Source of the DNA: Lytechinus pictus
Taxonomy: Eukaryota > Echinodermata > Echinoidea > Temnopleuroida > Toxopneustidae
Reading direction: 5' to 3'
Length of the DNA stretch: 64,000 bases
Assembly: GCF_037042905.1 (NCBI RefSeq)
Contig: NC_087261.1
Location: 12,846,217 to 12,910,216 of the forward strand
The position numbers were made by a program, and so were the translations under genes. Below, piece by piece: positions 1 through 12,070 of this stretch. Each line of letters opens with the position of its first letter. Position 1 is the stretch's first letter. The notes under the pieces were generated by a model. It was not told where the DNA came from. It did no database searches and saw nothing but the letters and a program-made list of their open reading frames with translations.

Positions 1-534
1 AAATCAAAGAAACAGATCAACAAAAGTTTGAGAAAATTTTGAATGAATAATAAGAAAGTAATGAGCATTTGAAGTTTAGATCATTATTGTGATGTAGGTC
101 CTCCTATTGGCAATGCGACAAGGATCACACGTGAACAACTTTCCTTTTTTTTCTTTTGTATATATTTCACTTAAAATGCCTCTTTTATCATATCTATCAG
201 TAGATCATAAATTTCTTCTATAGGAGGGCATGTAATACAGATTTTCAAAGATTATATCATGGATAAAGAGTTTTTATCACCATGAGAAAGAGCAAAAAGA
301 GACAGTTTGGGTGTATTTTGTAGTCCATCAAAGGAAAAGTTGTTCACCTGTGACATCACACATATTTGTCGCATACAATTGGAAGATCTCCATAGCATTA
401 TTAATCGCATTATTCAAATGCTCATAATTTGCCATTATTTTTCTGATTTTTCTCAAGCTTTCTTTGATCTTATTCTTTGATTTTTTGTCTATCCACACAA
501 GCCCACTAGTTCCAAGGGTTTCATTCCCCTTTAT
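1..534. repeat. TTAA fold-back element, family D, left end cut by the window
   Basis: This is the right part of a long inverted-repeat element whose fuller copies are at 3565-4148, 33353-33926 and 56605-57609. The first about 45 bases lie outside the window. It ends at 520-534 with the family terminus, a diverged form of GTTTCATTCTCCTTT. The reading frame that crosses it on the minus strand is a by-product of the repeat. Confidence 0.75.
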
Positions 535-1617
535 GTAAAATTGACCGATTTCAGAGTCAGAAGTCGAAAAATATAGGCCTACTTTAATTCCTGCCAATTA
601 TTCTATTTCGGTAGAAAATAGAGATAATGTATTTTACCTGTTAAATAAAAAGGGTTTAGCATAAAATTGTCGTTGGTATATAGTGATGAGATGAGACAAA
701 TAAGCAGGGATGGGTGTTGGATGGTTGTAAGGTACCTGCATTTCCTGAGATAAAATTTGTATGTATAATGGCGTATGAATGTATACAGTGTACGGATGTC
801 AGTATCCTAGCATGAAGAACAATGTCATCACAATGAACGTTGCATTCTGATATAATTTCTTTTTAATTTGATACCGGTTTTTCAAATACAATTATCAACT
901 ATTTTAGGGTAACTCCAAACATATCATCTGAACAACTAAAGTGCTATCGGTCTGAAATTGAATTAGTTTGTATACATCCCTCATTGCTATTATACGTACC
1001 TTACAGTTTTGGACATGATTTTTTTACCTGTCAATATATTTATGGAAGCCTAGTTTATAGTTCTTCTGGGTGCATAAGCCAAGATGAAATTTGTGTACAA
1101 CATGCAGATTTAGGATATACCAAACGGGGCCTTGGATATTTTTATGGATATTGAATTCTTAGTCTTTAATTCAGAAATAGTAAGTTTCCACTTGTAAAAA
1201 TCACTTAATCATTTGATATCTAACGTAAACCCGTGTTTGTGAAAACACTTTTTCTCATTTATATCTCTAAACGACTATCAAATCAAATCCGCAACTTTAT
1301 CAAAGGTTCAATATGTGTGTCTGTTTTTAGCTATTTTTTTTTTTTTTGGGGGGGGGGTGGGGGTCATATAAGCCCTATAACGGGCCCATTCGGATATTGG
1401 CTTTTCCGTGCTGTATTGTTGATTTCTTTACTTTTTTTGAAGGGTATTACACATTTTTCTTTTTACTGGATCGATCAATTTTAAGTTATGATATCGGGAT
1501 GTGACAAACGGTTACACTGCAAAAATACCTGTGTTAAATTAACACCAGCTCAGTATCGATGTAGGACAACACAAGCGAGGAATTCAAACAGCATCACTTC
1601 AGCTCTAGGCTAACACC
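535..1617. other. AT-rich intergenic DNA
   Basis: No gene was seen. There is a T-run followed by a G-run near 1337-1361 of the kind found in decayed hAT ends, but no flanking duplication could be found. Confidence 0.5.
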
Positions 1618-1618
1618 A

Positions 1619-1768
1619 GGGGGCCGTTTCATAAAGCTGTTCGTAAGTTAACAGCGACTGGTGAACCTTTCTTACGCACATAACCATCGCCAATGAATAT
1701 ACCATTTACCACGAAAAGGGACCCCCAGTCGTTCTTAAAGTCGCTCTTAACTTTATGACACACCCACC
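1619..1768. repeat. Palindromic MITE, family I
   Basis: The left arm has GGGCCGTTTCATAAAGCTGT and the right arm has AAGTCGCTCTTAACTTTATG, which read as approximate reverse complements. A longer and better preserved copy is at 21178-21353. It is about 150 bp, with no coding potential. Confidence 0.7.
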
Positions 1769-3361
1769 TCAGGGGCCGCGGAACGGTTTTCAAAGTGGGG
1801 GGGGGGGGGGCTGACCATGCAAAAAATCACAATCATATGGTCATTTTTAGGTTTTTTTTAACACTTTTTTAGAAAAAAGTAATTTCCCGGTCATATTATG
1901 ATGTGCACAGGATTTTTCATGGTTTTACTCGAGCGTTCGCGTGTGTGGCAAAAGTTTCTTAATAAAGTCCTAAGCGAGCGAGAAAAATATTTCACCTTCT
2001 CAATACAACATTACTATAGATGTAGAAATGATATTCAGAAAATAATACTACTTGCACTTTTCCAGTTATTTTTGTTCTTCTTTTTTCTCTCTTTTCTGTT
2101 CTTGGTCGTAGAACTTTAATTTTGGGGGCCAAACTTCCTTTTGTAAAATTTGTAAACGCCAGTGGGTGGGATGCGGGGGCGGAGCCCCCGGATCCTCTGG
2201 CAATTTAGTCATTTTATACCTTAGAGATCGACGGCCGCTACTTTTAATCAAATCATGGGCTAAGTTTTACAGAACACACTACTCCAACGCAGTGGCATAA
2301 TAAACCAAATATTTTGAGGGGGTACATGGGGGGTCCTTTATAAAACGTCACGAGCGAGACAAATTTTGCCTCATTAAAATAAAGCTAATGATGTAAGTAA
2401 AGGGGCAGGTCTAGCCCTTGGCTAGGGACAGAATAGGTAATGATTTGGCCTCATCTCCGGAATCACACAAAGGTCATCTAATTTTTTTGTGTCTTGATTG
2501 CTACCGCTATTACATGAAATTTAGCAAGCTATCTTTGACTTCATACACAAACGCAATCCCTTTATTCCTGTTCTTTATTTTCGGCAATCCTCGCCAGCCT
2601 GGCTGTGCTCTTAATTTCTTCTTTTTCCATTTTTTTTTCATTTTTAAATTCAGCTTTTCCCTTAGCATTTTACCTCATTCCATTCTACCTCATGCCCAGT
2701 TTATCTTTTCTTTGCCTTTCCTGCCATAAATTCCTGTCCTATATTTTGTCATCCCTCAATTCATTTTCCCTTTCTCACCCATTTTGTATACTTCGGGATC
2801 AATTCTTTTTCAGATGTTCTTCTTTCCTTCCTTTTCCCCCTTTCCTTTCGTTTTACGTTTATTCTCTTTATGTTCTTCATCTCCCTCTCCTTTTTTCTTT
2901 CTAACTTTCCTTTTTTTTTCAGCGCCGGAGGGGGTGGGGGAGTCTGTTACAGTCCGACCATTACTGATATAAAGAAAAAACCGGTAAAATCGTTATTTTT
3001 TTAAAGATTCTATTCTTTTAAGTACATACCATTGAAAAATAGCTTCGAATTAATAAATATAATAAAGAGTAACACCTTGGCAGAAAAGGGAAAGCAACAA
3101 GTAGTCTGGATATTTGCATGTAGGTCAATTGTTCTCTTTATTACTCTCCTTTATCTGTCTAGACTCTAGACATCACCGGCTTGCCGCCCTTTTGTAACAA
3201 TTAAAATATTTTTTGCGTTCTTTCACATGGATTTGTACTCTGCTTTCTTCCTTTCTCCCACTCTCTTTGTTTTCTCTGTGTACATTAAGTTTTCTCACTC
3301 TTTTTCTTCATTTACTCATTCACTCTAAAAAAAAATTAGTGAAAGTACATTGTAGCCAATC
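1769..3361. other. Low-complexity pyrimidine- and G-rich DNA, probably decayed repeats
   Basis: A G-run at 1797-1811 follows the phrase GGAACGGTTTTCAAAGTG, which recurs in similar form at 5097-5123, so this is a dispersed repeat. A long C/T-rich stretch spans 2570-2920 and creates several false reading frames. No gene was recognised. Confidence 0.45.
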
Positions 3362-3499
3362 GGGTGCCCGTTTCATAAAGGACTTACAACTGTTGTAACT
3401 TTGCCATTAAGGCAACTGCCATGGTAACAGGGCTCCGCAGACAATCAGAATCAAGGGTTCCATGGGAGTTGCCATAACTCTTCATGAAACAGGCCCCTG
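3362..3499. repeat. Palindromic MITE, family J
   Basis: It starts with CCCGTTTCATAAAGGACTTA and ends with CTTCATGAAACAGGCCCCT. Internally it contains GTTGTAACTTTGCCATTA and its partial complement. Related copies are at 41131-41286, 45072-45231 and probably from 63791 to the window end. Confidence 0.7.
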
Positions 3500-3564
3500 T
3501 TAGTGAATATGTGTCCGACTAATACAAATAAGCAATATCAACCTAAAACTCTGGTAGATGTTAA

Positions 3565-4148
3565 AGGAGAATGAAACCCTTGAAACTAGCTGAATCCATA
3601 TCAAAGAGAAAAATCAAAGAAACATATTGTTGAAAGTTTGAGGAAGATTGAATGAATAATAAGAAAGTTATGAGCATTTGAATATTGAGATCACTAGTGC
3701 CATGTAGATCCTCTCATCGGCAATGCGACCAAGATCTGTGATATCACACACGTACAACTCCCTCATTACTTTAGTACTTATTTCACTTTTATTCTCACTT
3801 TTATAGAGTCTATCACAAGGTTAGGTGTTTTTTTTTATTAGATGACAAGTACAGAGGTTTCACAACATTATATCATTGATGAATCGTTTGTCATATGATA
3901 AGAATGAGCAAAAAGAGATGTTTTGGGGTATATTTTCAGTGTCCGAATGGGAGAGTTGTACGTGTGTGACATCACAGATCTTGGTCGCATTGCCGATGGG
4001 AGGATCTACATGGCACTAGTGATCTCAATATTCAAATGCTCATAACTCTTTTATTGCTAGTCCTATTTTACTCAAAGTTTTGTTGATCTTATTCTTTGAT
4101 TTTTCTGCTTTCACAAAAGCTAACTTGCTCCAAGAGTTTCATTCTCCT
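3565..4148. repeat. TTAA fold-back element, family D, full copy
   Basis: It is flanked by TTAA on both sides (3561-3564 and 4149-4152). The termini AGGAGAATGAAAC and GTTTCATTCTCCT are exact reverse complements, and the two halves are complementary over most of their length. TTAA target sites fit piggyBac-like insertion, but no transposase is present. It shares the core AAGAAAGTTAT with families C, E and F. Confidence 0.85.
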
Positions 4149-4922
4149 TTAATGAATAAACTGGTTGATTTTGACCATTTTTGTCAGTTCGTCACACACA
4201 CACACACACACACAAAAGGGGTTTTTACTACGAAGTGGAGGTCATTTTGATCTCAAGAAAATTTAAAAATCATTACTCTATTAAAGGTTGTCACTAAAAA
4301 TTGGAAGTCATCTTGGTCCCGGGACTTTCAAAAAGCAAAAAAAGGGTCATTTTGGTTACATTTCTACCCTTTTTCTCACCTTCCCGTATTCAAGGGGGTG
4401 CTGCCTATGGAGAATAATACATGCAGCACCCCCCTAGGAATTTTCATTGGTAATTCTGACCAATCCTTGGCTCACTTCTTCAAAAATTTGGGAATATAAG
4501 CCAACAAGACCCATCCAGTGAAATCAACAGATACAAAAATATTGCAAAGAACACTGAAAATAACACTGGCATGCAAGTATAAATATGACCGAATCATATA
4601 ACATTTGACATTTTTCATAAATTTATTCAAATTGGAAATACACACACATAATATAATCATGATAGCATGATGATTTGGATTTGTAACAAAGGTAATAACA
4701 TCATATACAAAAATTGGAAATGTTACTAATAATAAACACGTGATCAATAATATTAATAAATAGTCATTTTCTCATTGCATTTCACATTATGATTAATGTC
4801 TCTATGTGCTTCCAAAGGACTTGATAATTATTACCCCCACTTTAGTTTGGCAGCCATAATTATTTGCAGTGCACAAGCATTTCAAGGAATGAATTCCTGC
4901 CTGGTACCCATTTACTTCACCC
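4149..4922. other. AT-rich intergenic DNA with an AC microsatellite
   Basis: A short (AC)n tract lies at about 4194-4214. The remainder is AT-rich with no recognisable coding sequence. Confidence 0.5.
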
Positions 4923-4925
4923 CAG

Positions 4926-5072
4926 GGGTCCGTTGCAGAAAGAGTTGCGTTTAAACGCAAGTCAAAAAATCAATCGCAAGTCCAAAATGCGCGCTGTTGA
5001 TTGGTTGATAATGAAGTTGCGCGTGATTTTTAAAGATGCATTTGATTGCAACTCTTTCTGCCGGGCCCGTTG
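4926..5072. repeat. Palindromic MITE around GTTGCAGAAAGAGTTGCG
   Basis: The left arm GTTGCAGAAAGAGTTGCG is mirrored by GCAACTCTTTCTGC near 5048-5061. A related but diverged sequence (CAAAGAGTTGCGTTT) occurs at about 18107-18121. It has no coding content. Confidence 0.6.
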
Positions 5073-5800
5073 CAGAAAGATAAACACAAAGGCCATGGAA
5101 TGGTTTTAAAAGTGTGGGGGGGGGGGTGACCATGCAAAAAATTACATTCTGTGGCCCCTGAAACAGAAAGTTGATGAAAATTGTTGCTATTCAATGTAAT
5201 TTACTGACCATGTGATACTGAACACATCAGGTCAGACCATGTGAAACTGAACACATCAGGTCAAATACGATTCCAAAATGGTGTGTGCAACGGGGTTATG
5301 AAACATGTTTAAGTAGATAATAGCACAACATTTTTCCACCATTATAATCCATCTATTCAAAACACATGAGCTATCCAACAGTTTTGTTTAATTTCGTGTA
5401 TTAAAAACAAAACAATGTGCAGTGTACAAAATTGAAGAATAATTGTGAGTACAAACATAACATAAGAACACAAGAGACGCAGATGATAATTACTCTACAC
5501 GTATTCAGATTCAATGGCCCTGTTCTTCATAGAGGTCCGATAAAAAACGAGTGGAGCACCTCTAGAAAACTCACAAGGGATATGTATGTACCCTCCTTTG
5601 GGCTCAAAGTTGAACAAAATTGTATGTGGTGTAAGTTTGTATCCTGATGCACATGTAGGTAGCACATGTACCTCATTTATACATAGTAGTTGTGTACATG
5701 TGTGCTATATTATGAAAATCTAGAGTGAAGAGCCCTTCCTTTTCCTTGGCAAGATATTTTTTTCTAAGGAAAAGTCTGACAATTTTTGTAAAGATAACCT
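5073..5800. other. Intergenic DNA with G-run repeat fragment
   Basis: A G-run near 5115-5125 belongs to the same dispersed repeat seen at 1779-1830. Two near-identical short copies of a phrase ending CTGAACACATCAGGTCA lie at about 5218-5262, a small local duplication. No gene was seen. Confidence 0.4.
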
Positions 5801-7863
5801 TCATTTTTTATTATTTTTTTTCCCGACTACATTGACAAGGACTTTTTTTGGGGCAACTGCTAGCCTATTTGTTAATTTCTTAATTTGTTCCTCAATTTCT
5901 GTGCAAATAATTTATCTATTTTGAGTTTCTTTGCACCCCCATTCATTATGAAGTCTAAGACATGACCTTTCCTACCTATTTCTCCAAAAGTAGTTACAAA
6001 AAAGTTCTACTTCGTAATTAGACTGATTATTAATTGCTAATTGTGTTTTTTGGCTTGCAGTATTGTTGTCGAATGGAGTCACATCATCACACTACATTTT
6101 AGAAAGTCAAAAATAGAACTGCTTTCAAAGATTTATATTTAAAGTTCTATCTTCTAATGATAATAAAAGTAAGTGTGGTATGTAGAAAAGCCACAAGAAA
6201 AACAATCACCATTACATTTACCTTTAAAGAATGATGTTAACAGTTAAGTATCAACATGACAATAAAGTAAACACAGGTATCATTCATGTTTGTCACAAGA
6301 TGGCACTATTGACTTCATGTGTGTAAAATAATCTACTATTCTACTCACAACACTTACAACATTTATGTAAGTACTGATGCAATCTTTGAAATGACAAATG
6401 ATGTTAGAAAGGCACTGATAAGTCTGATACAACGAATTTTGTCATTAACATGATTTCATCTCAGATTTTCATTTCATCAAGAAAGAAACTTGAAATGAAA
6501 CATACATGTAATAAAAGGTTGTATATCTTAGTCAATATGTACATGTACATTTCAGAATTGAATAGTAAGAAAAGTTCATTGTTTGGATGAGTGGCCAGTC
6601 ATATCTAATTTTAATTTATTACAGCTTTCTTCAATAAAAACCAAAAATATTCTATATTTTCAGGTGGCTTTTGCTGTAGTATTGCCCTTAATAACATAAC
6701 ATGCCAAAATAAAGAACTGCTATTTTAAGATTGTTATCAAGTTTGAAATGGAGACTATACATACATGTATAATATGCTATAAATCCCTTTTGTCTGCACT
6801 GTTATTGTTAACTGGTTCACCCTTGCATTCCCAAGCAGCTCTGCTGCTGTCCTAGTTCAGATCATACTGGCACGCATAGCGTCATATACATGTAGGGCAA
6901 TCACAATTCAGGTTTAACTGGGCATTATTACAGTGGACAAACAGTTCCTGATCTAAATCTACTTCAGTTCGGCTACAATACCGACATGATCACAGGATTC
7001 CGGGAGATTTGCAGAACTGTAGAGCTCTGTTTTGGTCATTATTTTAATAGTAACACTAGCAAGTGGTACTATTGAAGCATAGCCTCTTGAGGCCTATCCA
7101 GTTTCTGATGGTCGATAGGTAGGGAAGGTTTTCATTTGATCAAATGTATAAACCATACTAATGTCGAGGACGGTGTAGATTTCCAAGCTACATGTAGACT
7201 GCTATGAAGATACCTACATGTAACTAATGAGAAGGATGAAGGACTTGAACTGGAAGCACGACTGCTGGGATCATCAGCATTCTTCCAGAATCTTAGGTAA
7301 AGGTAAGGGTAAATGCAAGATCAGCAACTAGGTAATTTCAAAATTCCGGCCAAATTTTAATCTCATGGAACTGAAAATGAAAGTACTTCCAGTGAAACTG
7401 AAAGACATGATAGATCAGGATCATCACAGAAAACATGTAAATCTATATTGAAGAACCATTTACCACACCCTTGACAACAAGTTGATCGTGGATTGATGAT
7501 AAACAATCAAGCTAGAGAGCAATCAGGGTCAATGAAGAAGATACATGTAGCCATCTTGAATAAAGAAGAAAAGTGATTAACGTTAGAACTTAGAAGTTAG
7601 ATTAGATAATCATCAATAGCGCTGCATTCTTGTCCCTGAATCTGATTCATGGTGATGATTCAAAATGATGGTAATCAGTCTGTAAGTGTCTCACTTTCGG
7701 CTTTTCGCTTCTCTCGAATATTAGCCCAATAGTTGTTCGACAGGCACAATATCATCATGATGTTCCGAACTTCCGTCTCTGTCAGTGTCATGTCAGCGCT
7801 GTTCGGATGTTTTCAGAGCAGTGTAAAAAAGAACTGTTCAAAATCACCAGAAATTTGACATCA
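5801..7863 (-). other. Probable BLCAP 3' untranslated region
   Basis: This stretch directly follows the BLCAP stop codon on the minus strand. It lacks recognisable transposons, unlike almost every other 2-kb stretch here. Candidate polyadenylation signals AATAAA on the minus strand are at 6615-6620 and 5807-5812, giving a UTR of about 1.2 or 2.0 kb. Vertebrate BLCAP also has a UTR much longer than its coding sequence. That this is transcribed is inference; RNA-seq would settle the end point. Confidence 0.4.
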
Positions 7864-8106
7864 TCACGTTTCATCACACGAACTCCCACAGCAAAAGAAT
7901 ACACAGTTTCCATAGCAACTATAGCAGATGAGTGATATTGCGACGAGGAACACAACGCTGCAAATCGTGCACGGTTTTCGTTCCAAGAAAAATCCTGTCA
8001 AATACAACACAAGAAACATCGTGTGGTGATGTAGTAAAGGAGCAATCACATTCGGCTTCGGAATCGGCATTAAAAGAACAGGTAACAGCCACTGTAAGCA
8101 GTACAT
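7864..8106 (-). CDS. BLCAP: BLCAP, bladder cancer-associated protein
   Basis: This is a complete 80-residue frame with no intron, beginning [12 protein letters not shown] and containing [10 protein letters not shown], then [10 protein letters not shown]. These blocks match the small, highly conserved BLCAP membrane protein (87 residues in mammals), whose coding sequence also sits in one exon. Two hydrophobic segments are visible, at about residues 4-20 and 30-63. They are followed by a cysteine-rich tail (residues 61-77), with several cysteines in conserved positions. The start is chosen at 8106 because the family begins exactly there and position -3 is A; an in-frame upstream ATG at 8127 would add seven residues unlike the family. 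The proline-rich loop after residue 12 and the shorter tail differ from vertebrates. BLCAP is reported to restrain growth and promote apoptosis in human cells, but its molecular role is unclear. The 5' non-coding exon was not found. Confidence 0.93.
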   Translation of the reverse strand: MYCLQWLLPVLLMPIPKPNVIAPLLHHHTMFLVLYLTGFFLERKPCTICSVVFLVAISLICYSCYGNCVFFCCGSSCDET

Positions 8107-8476
8107 ATTGCCTGAGTTCTGTCTCACCTATGATACGGTGTAATGGAAAGCCTTGAAAATCTTGGGATAATCGTAATTTGAGGCACGGTTTGAGACCTAT
8201 ATCCTTATGTTTACACAATCCTCGCAAGATTACGACATTTGCGTGAGAATTTCATGACTAAAAGTGTTTGGCTCCCTCTCCTGACGATAACGAGCGAGCA
8301 AAATGTTGACTTTTTTTACACTAACATTGAATTTTTATATTAATTGACATAATATTCAGAAAATAGGACCACAGTTCACAATTTTCATTCCACTTTTCTT
8401 TATTTATTCCTTGGTCTAAACCCCCATTTGTATAGGCCAGTTGGGGGCTGAAGGTTATCATCATCATTATTATCAT
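8107..8476. other. Region upstream of BLCAP
   Basis: This should hold BLCAP 5' UTR or its intron. A minus-strand sequence CATAG followed by GTGAG near 8125-8140 could be a splice acceptor just before the start codon, but I could not decide. There is no clear promoter motif. Confidence 0.3.
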
Positions 8477-8484
8477 AATTAGTG

Positions 8485-9856
8485 CAGTGGCGTAGCTAGG
8501 ATTTTTTTCACGGGGGGGCACTGGGGGGTCCTTGCTTTTTCAGGGGGGGCACCGGCCATTTTTCCGGTGTGTGTGTGTGTATGTGTCACCAGGGCGGATC
8601 CGACTTTCGCCATTAGGGGATGGGGCCCGAAATTATCTTCACCTATATCAGTCACTTCTTAGTTTTATTCTTATAAAACAACATAAACATGAAATAATCT
8701 CATAAGCCTTATAAAAAGTGCGAGCGCAAAGCGCGAGCGATTTTTTTTTTTTTTTTACTTTCATGTATTTTTTCCTGAAAATTTAATTTTCTGGGCAATG
8801 TTATGTGTGATCCTGAACAAGATTCGTATGTAACTAGATGGTTACTGCGAACGCCAAGCGTGAACAGAAATTTTTATCAACTGTTCTAGCATTATCGAAA
8901 AGGACTGCTTACAGTTACCCACGAAGACGGTATATATTTCAATAATGCGAGCGCGAAGCGCGAGCAAATTTTTTGACATTCCGACCTAAAAAATTGTCTT
9001 TCTAAGCACTTTTTGTATTAATAAATGGAGTAGATATGTAACTAAATAATTGATGCGAGCGCGAAGCGCGAGAGGAAGAAATTTTAAAATTGAGATTTTA
9101 GACCTAAAAGCGGGACACTCTATTCATATTTTGTAAATCATAAATAGAATATAGTCAATTGGGTATAATTAATAATGCGATTGTGAAGCGTGAGTAGACG
9201 ATTATTGATATTCTGATGTGAAACTGGATAATTTAAGTACATTTTAAATAAAGAACATGCAGGCTATCGCGCATGTTTTAGATTTAGACCTAGAATCTGG
9301 GCATTCTGAATACATTTGTTTAATGGAACATTATGGAATACAATATGAACTTGGCAAATCAAACAATGTGACCGCGCAGCGTGAGCTTAAAATGCTGATA
9401 TGTAGACCATAAAACGGACCGATTTCACAGAGCACTTAAATTTGTAAATGAAAAAAAAATAATGAAAGCTCGATGTCCGAGCTAAAATATGTTTTGCATA
9501 TTGACTTCAAAACTTGCTCCATATCAGCCTATTGAGCAAGATATGAATCTCATCGAACAGGCAATTCTGGCGCGAAGCGCCAGCAAAAGTTTTATATAGT
9601 AACATGAAAAGATTTGTTTTTTAATTGCAAGTCTTCCCCTCACATTATTTCATTCACTCGTCTTCCTCCTCTTATTTTCCTCTTCTTTTTTTTTTCTTCT
9701 GTCTTTCTTCTTCTTTTCCTTTTTCTTTTCTTCTTTCTCCCTTTTTTTTTTTTTTTTTTGCTCTGCCAATTTTTTCTGGGGGGGCACCTGGGGGGGGCAC
9801 ACCAAATCTCAGGGGGGGCACGTGCCCCCCCAGGCCCCCCCGTAGCTACGCCACTG
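8485..9856. mobile_element. Non-autonomous hAT-type element 1
   Basis: It starts CAGTGGCGTAGCTA and ends TAGCTACGCCACTG, which are exact inverted termini. A perfect 8-bp duplication AATTAGTG flanks it at 8477-8484 and 9857-9864. Eight-base duplications and CAG...CTG termini are typical of hAT transposons. Both ends carry long G- or C-runs. The interior holds several copies of GCGAGCGCGAAGCGCGAGC or close variants (about 8719, 8946, 9055, 9176, 9570). There is no transposase frame; the interior is AT-rich between motifs. Confidence 0.9.
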
Positions 9857-9864
9857 AATTAGTG

Positions 9865-10115
9865 TCACCACGGGGGCGGGGGGCAGTCAAGATCTATAAC
9901 CCCAACCCCCCCCAAAAAAAAATAAATGCTGTCATAAGCATCCTACTCAAGCTGTAAAGTCCTCCAGCATTTTCACTCTTCCAATTTTGACAAAATTCTC
10001 ATCCAGTCACTGTTAGCACAAATCTTTCTAGTCATTATCTAAAATTCAAAATTTCGCTCGAGCTCGCAGTAGCTGTTGGTTGAGGTTAAAAAAAAAGAAT
10101 AGGATAACGTGCAAC
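9865..10115. other. Short intergenic stretch
   Basis: It contains a C-run and A-run near 9901-9930 and no gene. Confidence 0.4.
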
Positions 10116-10119
10116 TTAA

Positions 10120-10714
10120 AGGGGAATCCAGCCTTGGCCATAAAATGTTGTGTTGGGAAGGAGAAAAATAAATTTAACAGAATGGTGAAAGTTTGAAAGA
10201 AATCGGACAAGCAATAAGAAAGTTATAGCTGCTTTAAATTTGAGATCACTAATACTATGTAGATTTCAAATTGGCAACTGGCTAAGTAAATTATGACAAG
10301 GGGCAAGGACAACTTTCCCATAGGCCATGTACTTTATTATCAGGGATTTGTGGTTTTCTTTTAAGTACCCATTCCCCTGGGGCAGTAATCTAAATATAAC
10401 CCAGGTAGTATATTGTTTTATGTCCTCATGAAAGAAAAATATAATTTGAAATAAAACTTTTGGGAAAAATGACATTTTAGCCATAATATGTATTGGAGTA
10501 CATGGAAGAGTAGTCCTTGCCTTACATCACTATGACATCCCATATGCGGCCAATTTGAAGTCTCCATGTGTATAGTGATTACCAATATTTACAACTTTTA
10601 AAAATTCATAACTTCCTTGTTGTTTGTCCAATATTGTTCAAACTTTCACCTATTAACTTGTCTGATTTTAGTTTTCCTTATAAAAACAAGTTTTTATTTG
10701 GGTTGGATTCCCCT
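10120..10714. repeat. TTAA fold-back element, family F
   Basis: It is flanked by TTAA at 10116-10119 and 10715-10718. The termini AGGGGAATCCA and TGGATTCCCCT are imperfect reverse complements. The left half includes AAGAAAGTTATAG, and the right half its rough complement ATAACTTCCTTGTTG, as in families C, D and E. Confidence 0.8.
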
Positions 10715-10843
10715 TTAAAAATCCAGTGTTTGTAAAGTGAATATGCACAAATTATTCTTAGAGTTTTCATTGTTTTAGCGGGATACCACGCATCCTTCAT
10801 AATAAAGTGATGAAATTATACATCTTCAGCTATGTGCTCACAC

Positions 10844-12062
10844 CAGTGGCGTACCGTGGGTCACGGCATTGGGGGGGGGGGGGACACCGGCAAAATTTTT
10901 GAGTCACTTAGTGAGCGCGCGAAGCGCGCCCAGTTGCCAGGTATACTGACCTAATTAGAGACATTTTAAGGACAGTACCATTAAACAGATATGTATCTCA
11001 CTGATCAAATAATGTGAGCGCGAAGCGCGAGCTGAAATTTTTTTATATTCAGACCTTAAAAATTGACGTTATAAACAATTTTTTTAAATCATTATACGTA
11101 CCTGTCTCGCTAAAGAAACAATACGAGCGCAAAGCGCGAGCTGAAAATTTTGTATACATTGACTCCAAACAGGACTATTTTAAGAACTATTTTTTTAAGG
11201 AATCCATTCAGAGTTTACATATCTTACCACAGTCATCTATTGCGAGTGCCAAGCGCTTGCTGATTTTGTTAGAATTACATTTAAACACATGAAGCAATTT
11301 TTGTAGTCATTGTAATCATGATTTTCATATACGCATCTCACTAAATCAAATATTGCGAGCGCGGAGCGCAAGCTGAAAATTTAAGAAATTCAGACATGAA
11401 GAGGGGCATTCTAAGGCTTCTTTGTAGGAATTTACTAAGACCATATGTATTTCACTAACCAAATGATGCGAGCGCGAAGCGCGAGCTGAAAAAGGAACAT
11501 TTTAAGGACTGGTTTTAGGAATTCATGAAGAGCAGACAAATCTCACCAATGCACTAATGCGAACGTAAGAACGGGCAGAAAATTATTTATATTAAGACCT
11601 TAAAATGGGGCAATCACTTTAAGTAGTCATGAAAATGAAGCATAATATGTCGCTACATAAAACAATAATAACTCGAAGTGCGAGGAAATATATTTGGTGT
11701 TAATTGACTTGATTTGACAACGTCAGGTCACTCAAATATACTTGAAAACTATAGTGTTCTGAATTTTTTTAAATCTATTATATTTAGTTAAACAGACAAT
11801 GCGAGTAACAGGAACAATGAAGACATGGACCCTGAGCAAATTAAGTTTCATAAAGTTATGAAAAAAATGTTTCTTATGTAATATACAGTAACATAACATA
11901 ATTATAATATAAAACAACATTATAATGAACAATAATTTCTTCTTTCCCACTACGTTTCTCTTCCTTTCTCCCTCTTTTTCTCCTCCTCCCGTTTTTTTTT
12001 GGCCAGCCGATGGGGGGGGGGGGGCACGTGCCCCCCATGCCCCCTCCGTAGTTACGCCACTG
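10844..12062 (+). mobile_element. Non-autonomous hAT-type element 2
   Basis: It is bounded by CAGTGGCGTACC and GTTACGCCACTG with a perfect 8-bp duplication GCTCACAC at 10836-10843 and 12063-12070. It carries a series of GCGAGCGCGAAGCGCGAGC-like motifs near 11013, 11124, 11241, 11356 and 11467, spaced about 110 bp apart, so the interior looks like a degenerate tandem array. Element 3 (62139-63267) is the same family in the opposite orientation. Orientation here is arbitrary. No transposase is encoded. Confidence 0.9.
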
Positions 12063-12070
12063 GCTCACAC

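Noticed and set aside
328..597. Minus-strand 89-codon frame at the left edge
   Set aside because: It mostly lies within a family D fold-back element and has no domain.
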